DNA of 64,000 bases from Microbacterium sp. MPKO10 (GCF_026107415.2 NZ_JAPCHX010000005.1:248001-312000), one strand, 5' to 3'; counted from the stretch's first letter, positions 43,091 through 52,613 are shown. Program-made: numbers and translations. The notes: generated by a model not told the origin, from the sequence alone.

Positions 43091-43151
43091 ACCTCTATGC
43101 TGACATCTCGCGGGCGCAGAAGCACCCGCTCGGTTCCCAGATTTTGTGAGG

Positions 43152-44090
43152 TCAGATCAGCCCGACGGGGGCGCCGGATGCCGCGGAGCGATGCGCCGCC
43201 TCGGCGATGCGCACCGCGGCGAGTCCGTCGACGGCGCTGACGCGCGCCACGGCTCCGTCATCGATCGCGTCGGTGAAGTCACGCAGCTGCGCGCGGTAGG
43301 CATCCTCGTTGTCGGCGGCCGATGCGGCATCGCGTTCGGCGTCCGAGTCGTGATCCAGCGACCCGGACGTTCCCTCAAGGTGGAACGTTGCTCGGAATCC
43401 GGATCCGGGTGGACCCCAGCGACCGACCACCTCGGTGACAGCGCCGCCGACGTGCGTGAGCTCGACGCGCGCCTCGACGAGTGCCGGAACCACGCCGTCG
43501 GCGGTGGCAGGATGCTGCGTGGCTTCGACGCGCTGCACCTCGCCCAGCATCCATCGGGCCTGGTCATAGTCGTGGATGAGGAAGTCGACGAGGATGCCGC
43601 CGGACGCCGCGTCGTCGTCGAACCAGGTGCCGTCGGCCGGTGTTGCCGCCTCGCGCGTGAACGTGGCGCGCGAGATGCGGCCGAGGGCACCGCTTGCTAC
43701 CGTGGCCTGCGCGCGTGCGTACGGCTCCATATAGCGCACGACGTGGGCGGGGAACAGCGGGGTGCCAGCGGCCTCGGCCGAGAGCACCAGGTCGCGGGCG
43801 ATCTCGGTCGTGCGCGCAAGCGGCTTCTCACACACGATCGGCAGGTCTGCCGAGATGGCAGCACGGATCTGCTCGGCGTGATGCGGTGTGGGCGAGGTGA
43901 TATCGACGATCGTCGCCGACTGTACGAGCTCTTCAAGGGAGGCGACGGCGGCAATGCCGTGCTCGGCGGCGAAGGCTTCGGCCGAGCGCGGGGACCACAC
44001 GATGATCTCTGCACCCAAGCTTCTCCAGGCTTCCGTGTGCGTTGCCGCCATGAACCCGCTGCCGATGAGTCCGACCGTGTGCTGTGTCAT
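43152..44090 (-). CDS. Gfo/Idh/MocA family oxidoreductase
   Basis: NAD(P)-dependent sugar or cyclitol dehydrogenase family, 312 residues. Rossmann motif [16 protein letters not shown], the catalytic Lys in CEKPLA, and the C-terminal beta-sheet domain with [20 protein letters not shown], whose His-Asp is typical. The substrate is unknown. The ATG at 44090 has GAAGGGG 5 nt upstream; the frame further upstream is not supported. It lies 64 nt downstream of folA. Confidence 0.9.
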   Translation of the reverse strand: MTQHTVGLIGSGFMAATHTEAWRSLGAEIIVWSPRSAEAFAAEHGIAAVASLEELVQSATIVDITSPTPHHAEQIRAAISADLPIVCEKPLARTTEIARDLVLSAEAAGTPLFPAHVVRYMEPYARAQATVASGALGRISRATFTREAATPADGTWFDDDAASGGILVDFLIHDYDQARWMLGEVQRVEATQHPATADGVVPALVEARVELTHVGGAVTEVVGRWGPPGSGFRATFHLEGTSGSLDHDSDAERDAASAADNEDAYRAQLRDFTDAIDDGAVARVSAVDGLAAVRIAEAAHRSAASGAPVGLI

Positions 44091-44154
44091 CGAAGCCCCT
44101 TCGCTTGATGCCAACGTAGCAGTGCACCGCCGCTGGCACACCCACACACACGCG

Positions 44155-44622
44155 TCAGCGGCGCAGGCGTTCGAACGTCACAAAATCGAAGCCGTCGCGC
44201 GGGTCGCGAGCCACCTCGCGCCACTCGGCGTCCTTCCACTCGGGAAAGTGAGTGTCACCCTCGGGCTCGGCGGCGATGACGGTGAGCTCCATGCGGTCGG
44301 CGAGATCCATCGACTGCGCGTAGATCTGGCCGCCGCCGACGATTGAGACCGGAGCATCTCCCGCGAGCGCGAGAGCGGCGCCGAGCGACAGCGCAGTGTC
44401 GACGCCGTCGCGCCGCCAGCCAGCATCCCGTGTCACAACGATCGTGCGTCGCCCCGGGAGTGGTCGGCCGATCGAGTCGAAGGTGCGGCGCCCCATGATC
44501 ATCGTCGTGCCGAGCGTCACCGCTTTGAAATGCTTGAGGTCTTCAGGCAGATGCCACGGCATGCCGCCGTCGGCGCCGATCACTCGGTTTCGGCCCATGG
44601 CCGCGACAAGCGTGACGGTCAT
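44155..44622 (-). CDS. folA: Dihydrofolate reductase
   Basis: Reduces dihydrofolate to tetrahydrofolate with NADPH; target of trimethoprim. Family landmarks: [27 protein letters not shown] with the acidic active-site residue Glu27, [19 protein letters not shown], and [13 protein letters not shown]. 155 residues is standard. Its start overlaps the thyA stop by 4 nt, so the two folate-cycle enzymes are translationally coupled. Confidence 0.96.
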   Translation of the reverse strand: MTVTLVAAMGRNRVIGADGGMPWHLPEDLKHFKAVTLGTTMIMGRRTFDSIGRPLPGRRTIVVTRDAGWRRDGVDTALSLGAALALAGDAPVSIVGGGQIYAQSMDLADRMELTVIAAEPEGDTHFPEWKDAEWREVARDPRDGFDFVTFERLRR

Positions 44623-45413
44623 ACGGCGATCGGGGCCTTAATGCTGGGTGCCGCCTCGTAGTTCTCGAGCGTGAAGTCGGCAATTTCGAACGCGTCGATC
44701 GATGTGCGCTGCGGGTTGATCCGCATGGTCGGCAGTGGACCCGGCTCGCGGGTGAGCTGCAGCTTTGCCTGTTCGAGGTGGTTGAGGTACAGGTGCGCGT
44801 CGCCAAACGTGTGAACGAACTCGCCCACCTTGAGACCCGTGACCTGCGCGACCATCATCGTGAGAAGCGCGTACGAGGCAATGTTGAACGGCACACCGAG
44901 GAAGATGTCTGCCGAGCGCTGGTACAGCTGGCACGAGAGCGTGCCGTTCGCGACGTAGAACTGGAACATCGTGTGGCAGGGTGGCAGCGCCATATCGTCG
45001 ACCTCGGCGACATTCCACGCATTGACGATGTGCCGACGGGAATCCGGGTTTGCCGTCAGCGACTCGATGACCTTCGCGATCTGGTCGATGTGCCGACCAT
45101 CGGGTGTCGGCCACGACCGCCACTGGTGGCCGTAGACGGGCCCGAGGTCGCCGTTCTCGTCAGCCCACTCGTCCCAGATGGAGACCTTGTTCTCGTGCAG
45201 CCAGGCAATGTTCGTGTCGCCGCGCAGGAACCACAGCAGCTCACCGATGATGCTGCGCAGGTGCAGCTTCTTCGTCGTCAGCGCCGGAAAACCCGCCTGC
45301 AGGTCGAATCGCATCTGGTGCCCGAACACGCTGAGCGTGCCCGTTCCTGTGCGGTCGGATTTTTCGACTCCGTCGTCGAGAACACGCTGCATCAGATCAA
45401 GGTATTGGCGCAT
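44619..45413 (-). CDS. thyA: Thymidylate synthase
   Basis: Methylates dUMP to dTMP with methylene-tetrahydrofolate, yielding dihydrofolate for FolA. The 264 residues match the E. coli length, with nucleophile Cys146 in [30 protein letters not shown], and the phosphate-binding arginines in [18 protein letters not shown] ends 7 nt before the ATG (GGAGAG also lies there), so the mRNA is probably leaderless or nearly so. Confidence 0.97.
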   Translation of the reverse strand: MRQYLDLMQRVLDDGVEKSDRTGTGTLSVFGHQMRFDLQAGFPALTTKKLHLRSIIGELLWFLRGDTNIAWLHENKVSIWDEWADENGDLGPVYGHQWRSWPTPDGRHIDQIAKVIESLTANPDSRRHIVNAWNVAEVDDMALPPCHTMFQFYVANGTLSCQLYQRSADIFLGVPFNIASYALLTMMVAQVTGLKVGEFVHTFGDAHLYLNHLEQAKLQLTREPGPLPTMRINPQRTSIDAFEIADFTLENYEAAPSIKAPIAV

Positions 45414-45443
45414 GCTCTCCAGCGTAATCGACGGTTCCGACGT

Positions 45444-46607
45444 TCAGCTCGGGCGACGCGAGGTCGTCACCGTGAACTTCGCGTTGCGAGCCACCTGCTG
45501 GGTGACTCCCACGTGCCTTTCGAGCTGTGCCCGGTAGTGCAGGTGCGAGTTCCAGACGCAGAGCAGGGTTCCGCCGGGTTTCAGAACGCGCCCCGCCTCG
45601 GCGAACAGTTTGAGTGCGAGGCCCGTGTGCACGGATGCTCCGATGTGGAAGGGTGGGTTGAGCAGAACCGCATCGATGCTGGCGTCCGGCAGGGTCGAGA
45701 GCCCGTCATCGCGGATCACGGTGACGCGGTCGCTCACACCGTTGGCGTCGGCGGTGAGGTGAGAGGATGCTGTCGCAGCGGCCGATTGGTCGGTCGCTGT
45801 CACATCAGCATCAGGTCGGTGAAGCGCGAATGCGGTGGCAAGGACGCCGGTGCCGCACCCGAGATCGACGATCGTGCGGGCGGACGCCGGGATGCTGTCG
45901 AGGTGGTCGAGCAGAAACCGCGTGCCGACGTCGATGCGTGTTCCCGCGAACGCGGCTCCGTGCGCCCACACGGTCAGGGCGAGCTCGTCGTGGCGCTGCG
46001 CCCGGGGCCAGCGCGGCCCGGCGGACGCCCCCGTCGGTGAGGGCACACTCGACGACTCGGCGCGGGGCACGGCACCGGATGTTGTGAGCACCCTCGACTT
46101 CTGGCGGGCGAGCCCAGCTTCTACGTTCTGGAATGACCTGCGCAGCACATCGTTTATGGCTGTGCTCATGTGCTTGACCCGGCCCCCGGCGAAGACGCGC
46201 ACGTCGGGATCAGCGTGGCGCGCAATCAGCTCAGCGATCTCGTCAAGGGCATCGAGCGACCGCGGCAACTGCAGCAGCACGACGCGGGCACCCGAGACGA
46301 GCGCAGCATCAAGCGGATGCTGTGCCACACGGTCGTTCAGACCGAAACGTTCTGCGTTGGCGGTGATCGCGCGCTCTTGCGAGAGCGCATCCTGATGCAC
46401 CCGGACGCTGGGCACGTCGTGCTGCGCGATGGCCCCGAGCGCGAGGGCGCCGTATCGGTCGCCCATCGCTACTACGTCGTCGGGTGCAGCATCCGCCATC
46501 GCTGTCGCGGCGGTGTCGAGCAGCAACCGGTCCGTGGCGTCAACGGCATAGAGGTTGGGTGCCTCGACGTCAGGCCAACGACGCAGGGCATCAAACGAGA
46601 AGTCCAC
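45444..46607 (-). CDS. Class I methyltransferase, RsmC/RlmG-like
   Basis: A 387-residue SAM-dependent methyltransferase with the two-domain layout of RsmC/RlmG (guanine-N2 methylation of rRNA). The N-terminal pseudo-MTase half (1-190) contains RSLDALDEIAELIARH. The catalytic half contains the SAM motif TIVDLGCGTGVLATAFAL, then VTATDQSAAATASSHLTADA, and the NPPF motif in DAVLLNPPFHIGASVH. The exact target base is inferred, not shown. The start is GTG 46607, 6 nt after TACGCT, predicting a leaderless GTG-initiated mRNA. Confidence 0.87.
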   Translation of the reverse strand: MDFSFDALRRWPDVEAPNLYAVDATDRLLLDTAATAMADAAPDDVVAMGDRYGALALGAIAQHDVPSVRVHQDALSQERAITANAERFGLNDRVAQHPLDAALVSGARVVLLQLPRSLDALDEIAELIARHADPDVRVFAGGRVKHMSTAINDVLRRSFQNVEAGLARQKSRVLTTSGAVPRAESSSVPSPTGASAGPRWPRAQRHDELALTVWAHGAAFAGTRIDVGTRFLLDHLDSIPASARTIVDLGCGTGVLATAFALHRPDADVTATDQSAAATASSHLTADANGVSDRVTVIRDDGLSTLPDASIDAVLLNPPFHIGASVHTGLALKLFAEAGRVLKPGGTLLCVWNSHLHYRAQLERHVGVTQQVARNAKFTVTTSRRPS

Positions 46608-46641
46608 GCCTCAAGCGTACGGTGCCACGCGTCGACCTCCG

Positions 46642-47328
46642 TCAACGCCCGGGAGGCGAAACCGAGCGGGGTCTCAGCAGATGCGCCGTCAACCACCAGC
46701 TCACGGCGCCGACTGCGGCGCACGTGATAAGTGCCAGTGCACAGATGAACACGGTGAGAAAGGAGCCGGCTGCAGCGGGAGTCTCCTCCCATGGCTGCGA
46801 CTTCGGTGCTGCCATGAGGTACACCATCACGAAGATGCCGCCGACAGCCGACCACGCCGTGAGCGCGATCAGCGACGCCAGCAACGTTGTGCTGTTCGGT
46901 CTGTGCACCCCGCCCGAGCGGAGGATCAACAGGCTCGCGCCGTAGCCCAGTCCGAAGGTGACACAGAAGATGCCGGAGTAGAGGGCGCCCCCGTACACCA
47001 GCGCGCCCATCATTTCGCCGAACTCGTCACCGGCCCCGAGGGCGAGCTGCCACGTGCCAGCGAAGAACGCCATGGCGGCGGCCGCCATGAGGTAGAGGGC
47101 GAGAGCCGATCCCCCGCCACCGATGAGCGTAAACGCAATGCCTCCCGCGACCAGCGTGCGCGTCCGCTGTCGCGGTGACAGGGGAGGTTTCGGGGGCAGG
47201 CGAATCGGCTGGGGAGGCGGCCACGGCCCGCCCTGTTGCGGTGACGACCACCTCGCACCCGCGGGCGGGGGCGGCCAATGCGCTTCCCTCTGCGGCGGCG
47301 GGGTGGGCGCTGATGGGGGCAGAGACAT
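46642..47328 (-). CDS. Pro-rich membrane protein, paralogue of the next gene
   Basis: A 228-residue protein: a Pro-rich cytoplasmic N-terminus (about 60 residues), then four or five helices. It ends GAVSWWLTAHLLRPR, matching GALSWWWMAHCLRAR at the end of the neighbouring gene. Both also share the helix order and a YGASLLI / YGASIGI motif. No function is known. The ATG at 47328 has GAGGAG 6 nt upstream. Confidence 0.72.
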   Translation of the reverse strand: MSLPPSAPTPPPQREAHWPPPPAGARWSSPQQGGPWPPPQPIRLPPKPPLSPRQRTRTLVAGGIAFTLIGGGGSALALYLMAAAAMAFFAGTWQLALGAGDEFGEMMGALVYGGALYSGIFCVTFGLGYGASLLILRSGGVHRPNSTTLLASLIALTAWSAVGGIFVMVYLMAAPKSQPWEETPAAAGSFLTVFICALALITCAAVGAVSWWLTAHLLRPRSVSPPGR

Positions 47329-47590
47329 GTGCGGCTCCTCTCGTCGAAGAAAGCCCACACTCGCAGATCACCGCGCTCCCCCGCGGGCCGCGTCGCGCTA
47401 CTGTGGATAACCGCTCCAGACGCACCACCTGTGGAGAAGTAAGCGCCCGTATTGCTGCGCGCTCACCAGCATCCGTGATCGCAAAGCGAGTAGGTCGCAG
47501 AGTGCGCGCATCGCAGACTGAGCACATCGCAGTGCGCACGCATCGCCGCGCGAACGCGTCGCCGGCAGCAGGCCCGATGCCCGGCCGTCG

Positions 47591-48292
47591 TCAGATGTAA
47601 TAGGGCTCGCCCGCATACCGCTGGGCAGGATGCCTCGCGCGCAGGCAGTGGGCCATCCACCACCAGCTCAGAGCCCCGACCAGGGCCCAGAGCACGATTC
47701 CGAGTACGAGTGCCACGACGTTGAAGATGACGAAACCGGCACCGGACGTATCGCCGTTCATCGCGAGAACAGCGATGAGGCCCACGATGTAGATGATGTA
47801 GCCCACCCACAACACGATGAAGCCGGCGACGCTGGCGATGCCGAGGCCGGCCCAGGTCGTTCCCGTCGCTTTGGCGACCTTTCCGATGTGGGCGATACCG
47901 ATGCTCGCTCCGTAGCCGAGGATCCAGATCACAACGCCGACGAGCAGGGCCAGGGCAAAAGCCCACCAGTAGTTCTCCCACATCGCGTCGAGGTCTGAGA
48001 TGGTCTGCAGAGTTTCGGCGCTCTGATCATGCAGCTGCGACGCGATTCCCCGAATGAGTCCGGCAACGGCAGACCAGCTGAGCAGTGTGAAGATGATGGA
48101 GAAGCCCAGAGACATGAGCGGGAATCCCACGGCTCCGGCCCACATCGCGGCGGATTTCTGACCCCGGGTGAGCGGAGGCCGACTGCGACTGATCGGTCGG
48201 TAGTAGTTCGGCATCGGCGCAGGGGGCACATGAGCAGACGGCTGCACGTATCCGGAGCCCGACTGCTGGTTCGGCGGATACTGATTTGTCAT
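47591..48292 (-). CDS. Pro/Gln-rich membrane protein, paralogue of the previous gene
   Basis: A 233-residue protein with a cytoplasmic N-terminus rich in Pro, Gln and Tyr (MTNQYPPNQQSGSGYVQ) and about five helices, ending GALSWWWMAHCLRARHPAQR. The match of its C-terminal half to the downstream gene shows tandem duplication followed by divergence. The ATG at 48292 has GGGGGA 4 nt upstream. The 262-nt gap to the next gene has no gene; it holds imperfect GCATCGC-type repeats near 47505-47555. Confidence 0.72.
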   Translation of the reverse strand: MTNQYPPNQQSGSGYVQPSAHVPPAPMPNYYRPISRSRPPLTRGQKSAAMWAGAVGFPLMSLGFSIIFTLLSWSAVAGLIRGIASQLHDQSAETLQTISDLDAMWENYWWAFALALLVGVVIWILGYGASIGIAHIGKVAKATGTTWAGLGIASVAGFIVLWVGYIIYIVGLIAVLAMNGDTSGAGFVIFNVVALVLGIVLWALVGALSWWWMAHCLRARHPAQRYAGEPYYI

Positions 48293-48376
48293 GATTCCCC
48301 CTGGTCCGCTCGTTTTCTTACTCTTCCAGAGTCTGAGCGCATTGTCTGTGGAGAGAAGTACCCTCCCGCACAACAA

Positions 48377-48413
48377 ACGCGCTGGCCACCGATCAGATCG
48401 GTGGCCAGCGCGT
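48377..48413. terminator. Hairpin after the dnaK operon
   Basis: ACGCGCTGGCCACCGAT pairs perfectly with ATCGGTGGCCAGCGCGT (17 bp) around CAG. It lies 17 nt beyond the hspR stop and ends the heat-shock operon. Confidence 0.88.
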
Positions 48414-48429
48414 GACAATCTTCACGACC

Positions 48430-48849
48430 TCAATCGCCGCCTCGGCGTGGCCGCCAGACGACGATCTCGGTGCGTCTCTGCGTGCGGGTTCCGCTGCGCA
48501 GGGGGATGACGTCGCCGTGCTCGCCCGCGGCAAACACGCGTCTCCCCTGTTCTTTGAGCACCTGGTCGGCGAGCGCGTTCTCCAGGTCGCGGACACGGGC
48601 ATTGAGGCGAGCCACCTCGTTTTCAAGGCCCAGGATGCGCGCGATGCCCTCGAGGCTGACGCCTTCGCCACTGAGTCTCTGCACTTCGCGGAGCTGCTCG
48701 ACATCACGCATCGAGTATCGACGAGAACGACCGGCCGTCCGCCGGGGCCGCACGAGCCCGATGCGGTCGTACTGCCGCAGAGTCTGCGGGTGCATTCCCG
48801 CAAGCTCGGCAGCCACCGCGATGGCGAAGACCGGTGAATTCTCGTCCAT
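48430..48849 (-). CDS. hspR: Heat-shock repressor HspR
   Basis: MerR-type repressor of 139 residues. The winged helix is FAIAVAAELAGMHPQTLRQY, then RRYSMRDVEQLREVQRLSGE, with a coiled coil ENEVARLNARVRDLENAL. The C-terminal tail is basic. HspR binds HAIR palindromes with DnaK as co-repressor. Two such sites precede dnaK and one precedes clpB in this window. It lies 2 nt after dnaJ, as last gene of the operon, closing the feedback loop. Confidence 0.95.
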   Translation of the reverse strand: MDENSPVFAIAVAAELAGMHPQTLRQYDRIGLVRPRRTAGRSRRYSMRDVEQLREVQRLSGEGVSLEGIARILGLENEVARLNARVRDLENALADQVLKEQGRRVFAAGEHGDVIPLRSGTRTQRRTEIVVWRPRRGGD

Positions 48850-48851
48850 GG

Positions 48852-49823
48852 TTATCCTCGAGCCCTCGACAGAATCTCATCGCGCGGGTTCTCTCCCGGC
48901 TCGAGATCGTGGAACGCCTTGAGCGCCGCTTCGGCTTCAGCCGAGAGGTGTGCGGGGACCGCCACCTGGATCTCGGCGAGCAGATCGCCCGTGCCCTTCG
49001 TCGTCTCAACGCCGCGCCCCTTGACGCGAAGCACACGACCGCTCGGTGTTCCCGCGGCGACCTTGAGCTTGACGGGCGCGCCGTCGAGCGTCGGCACCTC
49101 GATCGTCGCTCCGAGCGTGGCCTCGACGAATGTCACGGGCACGCGGACGCGCAGGTTCAGCCCCTCGCGCTCGAAGACGGGGTGCTTGCGGACGTGCACC
49201 GTGAGAACGATGTCACCGGCCGGACCGCCATCAGGCGATGGCTGTCCCTTGCCGCGCAGCTTGATCTTCTGGCCGTCAGAGACTCCCGCGGGAATCTTGA
49301 CCTTGATCGGGCGCCCCTCTGACGTCTGAAGGGTGATCGTGTCGCCCTTCGTCGCCGTCATGAAATCGAGGGTTGTGGATGCTGTCACATCACGCCCGGG
49401 CGTCGGGCCGCCATAGCCGCGGAATCCGCCGCTCGGTTGCCCGAACCGCCCGCTGCCGAACATGCCGCCGAGGATGTCATCGAAGTCGGCCTGCTGGTAG
49501 CCGCCGCCTCCGCCGAACATGCCGCCGAAGACGTCCTCGAAGCCGCCCGTTCCGCCGCCGGAACCCGGCGCCGTGAAGCGGGCACCGGATCCCATCGCGC
49601 GGACCTGGTCGTACTCTTTGCGCTGTGCCTCGTCAGAGAGCACGGCGTACGCCTCAGAGATCTCTTTGAACTTCGATTCTGCAGCCGTATCCCCCGGGTG
49701 CGAATCCGGGTGGTACTTGCGAGCCAGTTTGCGGTACGTCTTCTTGAGATCCGCCTGGCTCACGTTCTTGTCGACACCGAGGATCTTGTAGAAGTCCTTG
49801 TCGAACCAATCTTGACTGGCCAT
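48852..49823 (-). CDS. DnaJ-type co-chaperone without zinc-finger domain
   Basis: Hsp40 that stimulates DnaK. The J domain (residues 10-75) has the HPD motif in RKYHPDSHPGD. A Gly/Phe-rich linker follows (GGFEDVFGGMFGGGGGY, GGMFGSGRFGQPSGG), then two C-terminal beta domains. No CxxCxGxG repeat is present; the protein contains no cysteine, so it is a type B (CbpA-like) J protein of 323 residues. It occupies the position where dnaJ1 with zinc finger is found in mycobacteria and Streptomyces. It follows grpE by 5 nt. Confidence 0.93.
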   Translation of the reverse strand: MASQDWFDKDFYKILGVDKNVSQADLKKTYRKLARKYHPDSHPGDTAAESKFKEISEAYAVLSDEAQRKEYDQVRAMGSGARFTAPGSGGGTGGFEDVFGGMFGGGGGYQQADFDDILGGMFGSGRFGQPSGGFRGYGGPTPGRDVTASTTLDFMTATKGDTITLQTSEGRPIKVKIPAGVSDGQKIKLRGKGQPSPDGGPAGDIVLTVHVRKHPVFEREGLNLRVRVPVTFVEATLGATIEVPTLDGAPVKLKVAAGTPSGRVLRVKGRGVETTKGTGDLLAEIQVAVPAHLSAEAEAALKAFHDLEPGENPRDEILSRARG

Positions 49824-49828
49824 GGCAC

Positions 49829-50512
49829 CTACTCAGCAGGAACAGCGACGACCACTTTGGCCGCTCGCAGCAGTGTGTCTCCAACGAAGTATCCGGTCTG
49901 AACGACGTCGACGATGGTCTCTGTCTCCACGTCCTGGCTGGGCTGCTGGAAGATCGCTTCGTGCTTGTTGTGATCGAAGGCCTCGCCCTCGGCACCGAAT
50001 TTCGCCAGGCCGAGACGCTCCACAGACTGGCGGAGCTTCGATGCGATCTGCGAGAACGGCGTGTCGCCATCCAAGTCACCGTGCTTCTCGGCGCGGTCCA
50101 GATCGTCGAGCACGGGCAGCAATGCTGTCAGCACGTTGCCGGTCGCCCGCTGCTTTTCGATCTCGCGGTTCTCCTCCGTACGGCGACGGTAGTTCGCGTA
50201 CTCGGCGTTGACGCGCTTCAGATCGCTCAGAAGCTCAGCCTCGCGCACGTTCTCCGCGTCGGCCTGCTCTGCATCCGCCGACTCGCCCTCAGCGTTCTCG
50301 TCGTCTGCGGCGGCGAGAATGTCGTCGACCGTGAGCTCGTCGTCGGATGCGGGCTGCTCAGCAGCAGCATCCTCCTGTGCCGAGGGGCCGGAGGCCGTGG
50401 CCTCCGACCCCGCGGTCGCCTCAGGCTGACGAACCTCACCGGTCTCCGGGTCGATGCGACGTTTGTCGTTGACCTTCGGCTCTTCGTCCGGGTTCTGGTT
50501 CTTGTCAGTCAT
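49829..50512 (-). CDS. grpE: Nucleotide exchange factor GrpE
   Basis: Releases ADP from DnaK. The 227 residues comprise a long acidic, Ala/Glu/Gln-rich N-terminus (about 100 residues), then the coiled coil EAELLSDLKRVNAEYANYRRR and the C-terminal beta wing with FDHNKHEAIFQQ, ending VQTGYFVGDTLLRAAKVVVA. Starts 2 nt after the dnaK stop and is surely co-transcribed. Confidence 0.95.
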   Translation of the reverse strand: MTDKNQNPDEEPKVNDKRRIDPETGEVRQPEATAGSEATASGPSAQEDAAAEQPASDDELTVDDILAAADDENAEGESADAEQADAENVREAELLSDLKRVNAEYANYRRRTEENREIEKQRATGNVLTALLPVLDDLDRAEKHGDLDGDTPFSQIASKLRQSVERLGLAKFGAEGEAFDHNKHEAIFQQPSQDVETETIVDVVQTGYFVGDTLLRAAKVVVAVPAE

Positions 50513-50514
50513 TC

Positions 50515-52374
50515 CTACTTCTTCTCGTCCTCGTCATCGACAACCTCGGCGTCGACGACGTCGTCGTCGGAGTTCTCTTCAGCGGTGGGCTGCTCGCCCG
50601 CTGCCTGCGCCTGCTCGCCCTCGGCCTGAGCCTGCGAGTAGATCGCCTCACCGAGCTTGACCTGGCTCTCGTTGAGCTTATCGAAGGCCGTCTTGACGGC
50701 GTCATCGTCTTCGCCCGCGAGAGCCGACTTGAGCGCGTCGACGTCGGCCTGAACCTCGCTCTTGACGTCGTCGGGCAGCTTCTCGTCGTTCTCCTTGATG
50801 AGCTTCTCGATCGAGAAGGCGAGCTGCTCCGCGTTGTTGCGCGTCTCAGCCTGCTCGCGGCGCTTCTTGTCCTCGGCCGCGTTCTCTTCGGCCTCGCGCA
50901 CCATCCGGTCGATGTCGTCCTTCGAGAGCGACGATCCACCGGTGATGGTCATGGACTGCTCCTTGCCCGTGCCCTTGTCGGTGGCCGACACGTGCACGAT
51001 GCCGTTCGCGTCGATGTCGAAGGTGACCTCGATCTGCGGAACTCCGCGGGGAGCCGGGGCGATGCCCGTCAGCTCGAATGTTCCCAGGTTCTTGTTGTCG
51101 CGCGTGAACTCGCGCTCACCCTGGAACACCTGGATCGCGACGGACGGCTGGTTGTCGTCTGCTGTCGTGAAGGTCTCACTGCGCTTGGTCGGAATGGCGG
51201 TGTTGCGCTCGATGAGCTTGGTCATCATGCCGCCCTTGGTCTCGATTCCGAGGCTCAGCGGGGTGACGTCGATGAGCAGAACGTCCTTGCGCTCACCCTT
51301 CAGAACGCCGGCCTGCAGGGCAGCGCCCACGGCAACGACTTCGTCCGGGTTGACGCCCTTGTTGGCGTCCTTTCCGGTCTCCTTCTTCACGAGCTCGGCA
51401 ACAGCCGGCATACGCGTTGATCCACCGACGAGCACGACGTGCGCGATGTCGGACACCTTGATGCCCGCTTCGCGGATGACATCGCTGAACGGCTTCTTCG
51501 TGCGCTCGAGCAGATCGCTCGTCATGTTCTCGAACTGCGCACGCGAGAGCGTCTCGTCGAGGTTGGCCGGGCCGTTCTCTGTGAGCGACAGGTAGGGCAG
51601 CTGGATGCTGGTGCTCGTCGAGCTCGACAGCTCCTTCTTTGCCTGCTCAGCGGCCTCCTTGAGGCGCTGCTTGGCGATCTTGTCGTTCGAGACGTCGACG
51701 CCTGTCGATTCCTTGAACTTGGTGATCAGCCAGTCGACAACGCGCTGGTCCCAGTCGTCGCCGCCGAGGCGGTTGTCTCCGGACGTCGAGCGAACCTGGA
51801 TCGTCGAGAAGTCGTCGTCCTTGCCCACTTCGAGCAGCGAGACGTCGAACGTTCCACCACCGAGGTCGAAGACGAGGATGAGCTCGTCTTCCTTGCCCTT
51901 GTCGAGGCCGTAGGCGAGCGCGGCAGCGGTCGGCTCGTTGATGATGCGCAGCACGTTGAGGCCCGCGATCTCACCGGCCTCCTTCGTGGACTGGCGCTCG
52001 GCGTCGTTGAAGTAGGCGGGAACCGTGATGACGGCATCGGTGACCGAGTCACCGAGGTACTGCTCGGCGTCGTGCTTCAGCTTCTGCAGGATGCGCGCCG
52101 AGATCTCCTGAGCTGTGTACTTCTTCTCCTCAACCGCGAACGACCAGTCAGTGCCCATGTGGCGCTTGACGGAGGCAATCGTGCGATCGACGTTCGTGAC
52201 GGCCTGGCGCTTTGCGGTCTCGCCGACGAGCACCTCGTTGTCCTTGGTGAACGCGACGACCGACGGGGTGGTGCGCATGCCCTCGGCGTTCGCGATGACG
52301 GTGGGGTCGCCACCCTCAAGAACACTCACCACCGAGTTGGTGGTTCCGAGGTCGATTCCTACTGCACGGGACAT
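50515..52374 (-). CDS. dnaK: Hsp70 chaperone DnaK
   Basis: Central ATP-dependent chaperone of 619 residues. It has the N-terminal ATPase signature [50 protein letters not shown], the interdomain linker [16 protein letters not shown], the substrate domain, and an acidic [10 protein letters not shown] tail. The ATG at 52374 has AAGGAG upstream; the longer frame to 52446 would start inside the operator region. First gene of the dnaK-grpE-dnaJ-hspR operon. Confidence 0.97.
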   Translation of the reverse strand: MSRAVGIDLGTTNSVVSVLEGGDPTVIANAEGMRTTPSVVAFTKDNEVLVGETAKRQAVTNVDRTIASVKRHMGTDWSFAVEEKKYTAQEISARILQKLKHDAEQYLGDSVTDAVITVPAYFNDAERQSTKEAGEIAGLNVLRIINEPTAAALAYGLDKGKEDELILVFDLGGGTFDVSLLEVGKDDDFSTIQVRSTSGDNRLGGDDWDQRVVDWLITKFKESTGVDVSNDKIAKQRLKEAAEQAKKELSSSTSTSIQLPYLSLTENGPANLDETLSRAQFENMTSDLLERTKKPFSDVIREAGIKVSDIAHVVLVGGSTRMPAVAELVKKETGKDANKGVNPDEVVAVGAALQAGVLKGERKDVLLIDVTPLSLGIETKGGMMTKLIERNTAIPTKRSETFTTADDNQPSVAIQVFQGEREFTRDNKNLGTFELTGIAPAPRGVPQIEVTFDIDANGIVHVSATDKGTGKEQSMTITGGSSLSKDDIDRMVREAEENAAEDKKRREQAETRNNAEQLAFSIEKLIKENDEKLPDDVKSEVQADVDALKSALAGEDDDAVKTAFDKLNESQVKLGEAIYSQAQAEGEQAQAAGEQPTAEENSDDDVVDAEVVDDEDEKK

Positions 52375-52451
52375 GTGTTTTCTCCTTCTGACCAGCCAGG
52401 TCTTTGGCGTGGCGCATTGTTGCGATGATCGAAGTCTGAGCGGCACGCTGA

Positions 52452-52472
52452 CTTGAGTGCCTGCGACTCAAG
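52452..52472. promoter_or_regulatory. HAIR site 1 (HspR operator at dnaK)
   Basis: Perfect CTTGAGT - N7 - ACTCAAG. It overlaps the last 2 nt of the -10 element and the start point, so binding should block RNA polymerase. Confidence 0.95.
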
Positions 52473-52498
52473 TTTACTCGGCCAGGAGTGGCTGTCAA
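52471..52498 (-). promoter_or_regulatory. dnaK promoter
   Basis: On the minus strand TTGACA (52493-52498), a 16-nt spacer and TAAACT (52471-52476). The transcription start would be near 52464, inside HAIR site 1. Confidence 0.88.
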
Positions 52499-52513
52499 TT
52501 TCTCCCAGCAAAT

Positions 52514-52534
52514 CTTGAGCCACTGGGACTCAAC
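52514..52534. promoter_or_regulatory. HAIR-like site 2 upstream of dnaK
   Basis: CTTGAGC - N7 - ACTCAAC, matching HAIR except for the last base of each half. It is centred 62 nt from site 1, about six helical turns, upstream of the -35. A secondary HspR site is likely. Confidence 0.75.
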
Positions 52535-52557
52535 TTTCACGACACATCACCCCACCC

Positions 52558-52586
52558 TTGACGACGATCACCTCACGACCTATATT
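52558..52586 (+). promoter_or_regulatory. Promoter of the TetR-monooxygenase operon
   Basis: TTGACG (52558-52563), a 17-nt spacer, TATATT (52581-52586), then 6 nt to the ATG at 52593. Near-consensus and leaderless. Confidence 0.88.
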
Positions 52587-52613
52587 GGTCATATGCCCAA
52601 GGCGAATGACCAA
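52585..52613. promoter_or_regulatory. Putative TetR operator over its own start codon
   Basis: Perfect 8-bp inverted repeat TTGGTCAT - N13 - ATGACCAA. It begins at the end of the -10 box and spans the transcription start and first seven codons. Confidence 0.65.

Noticed and set aside
47505-47555. Imperfect GCATCGC-type repeats before the membrane protein gene
   Set aside because: Too degenerate and irregular to call an operator or repeat family.
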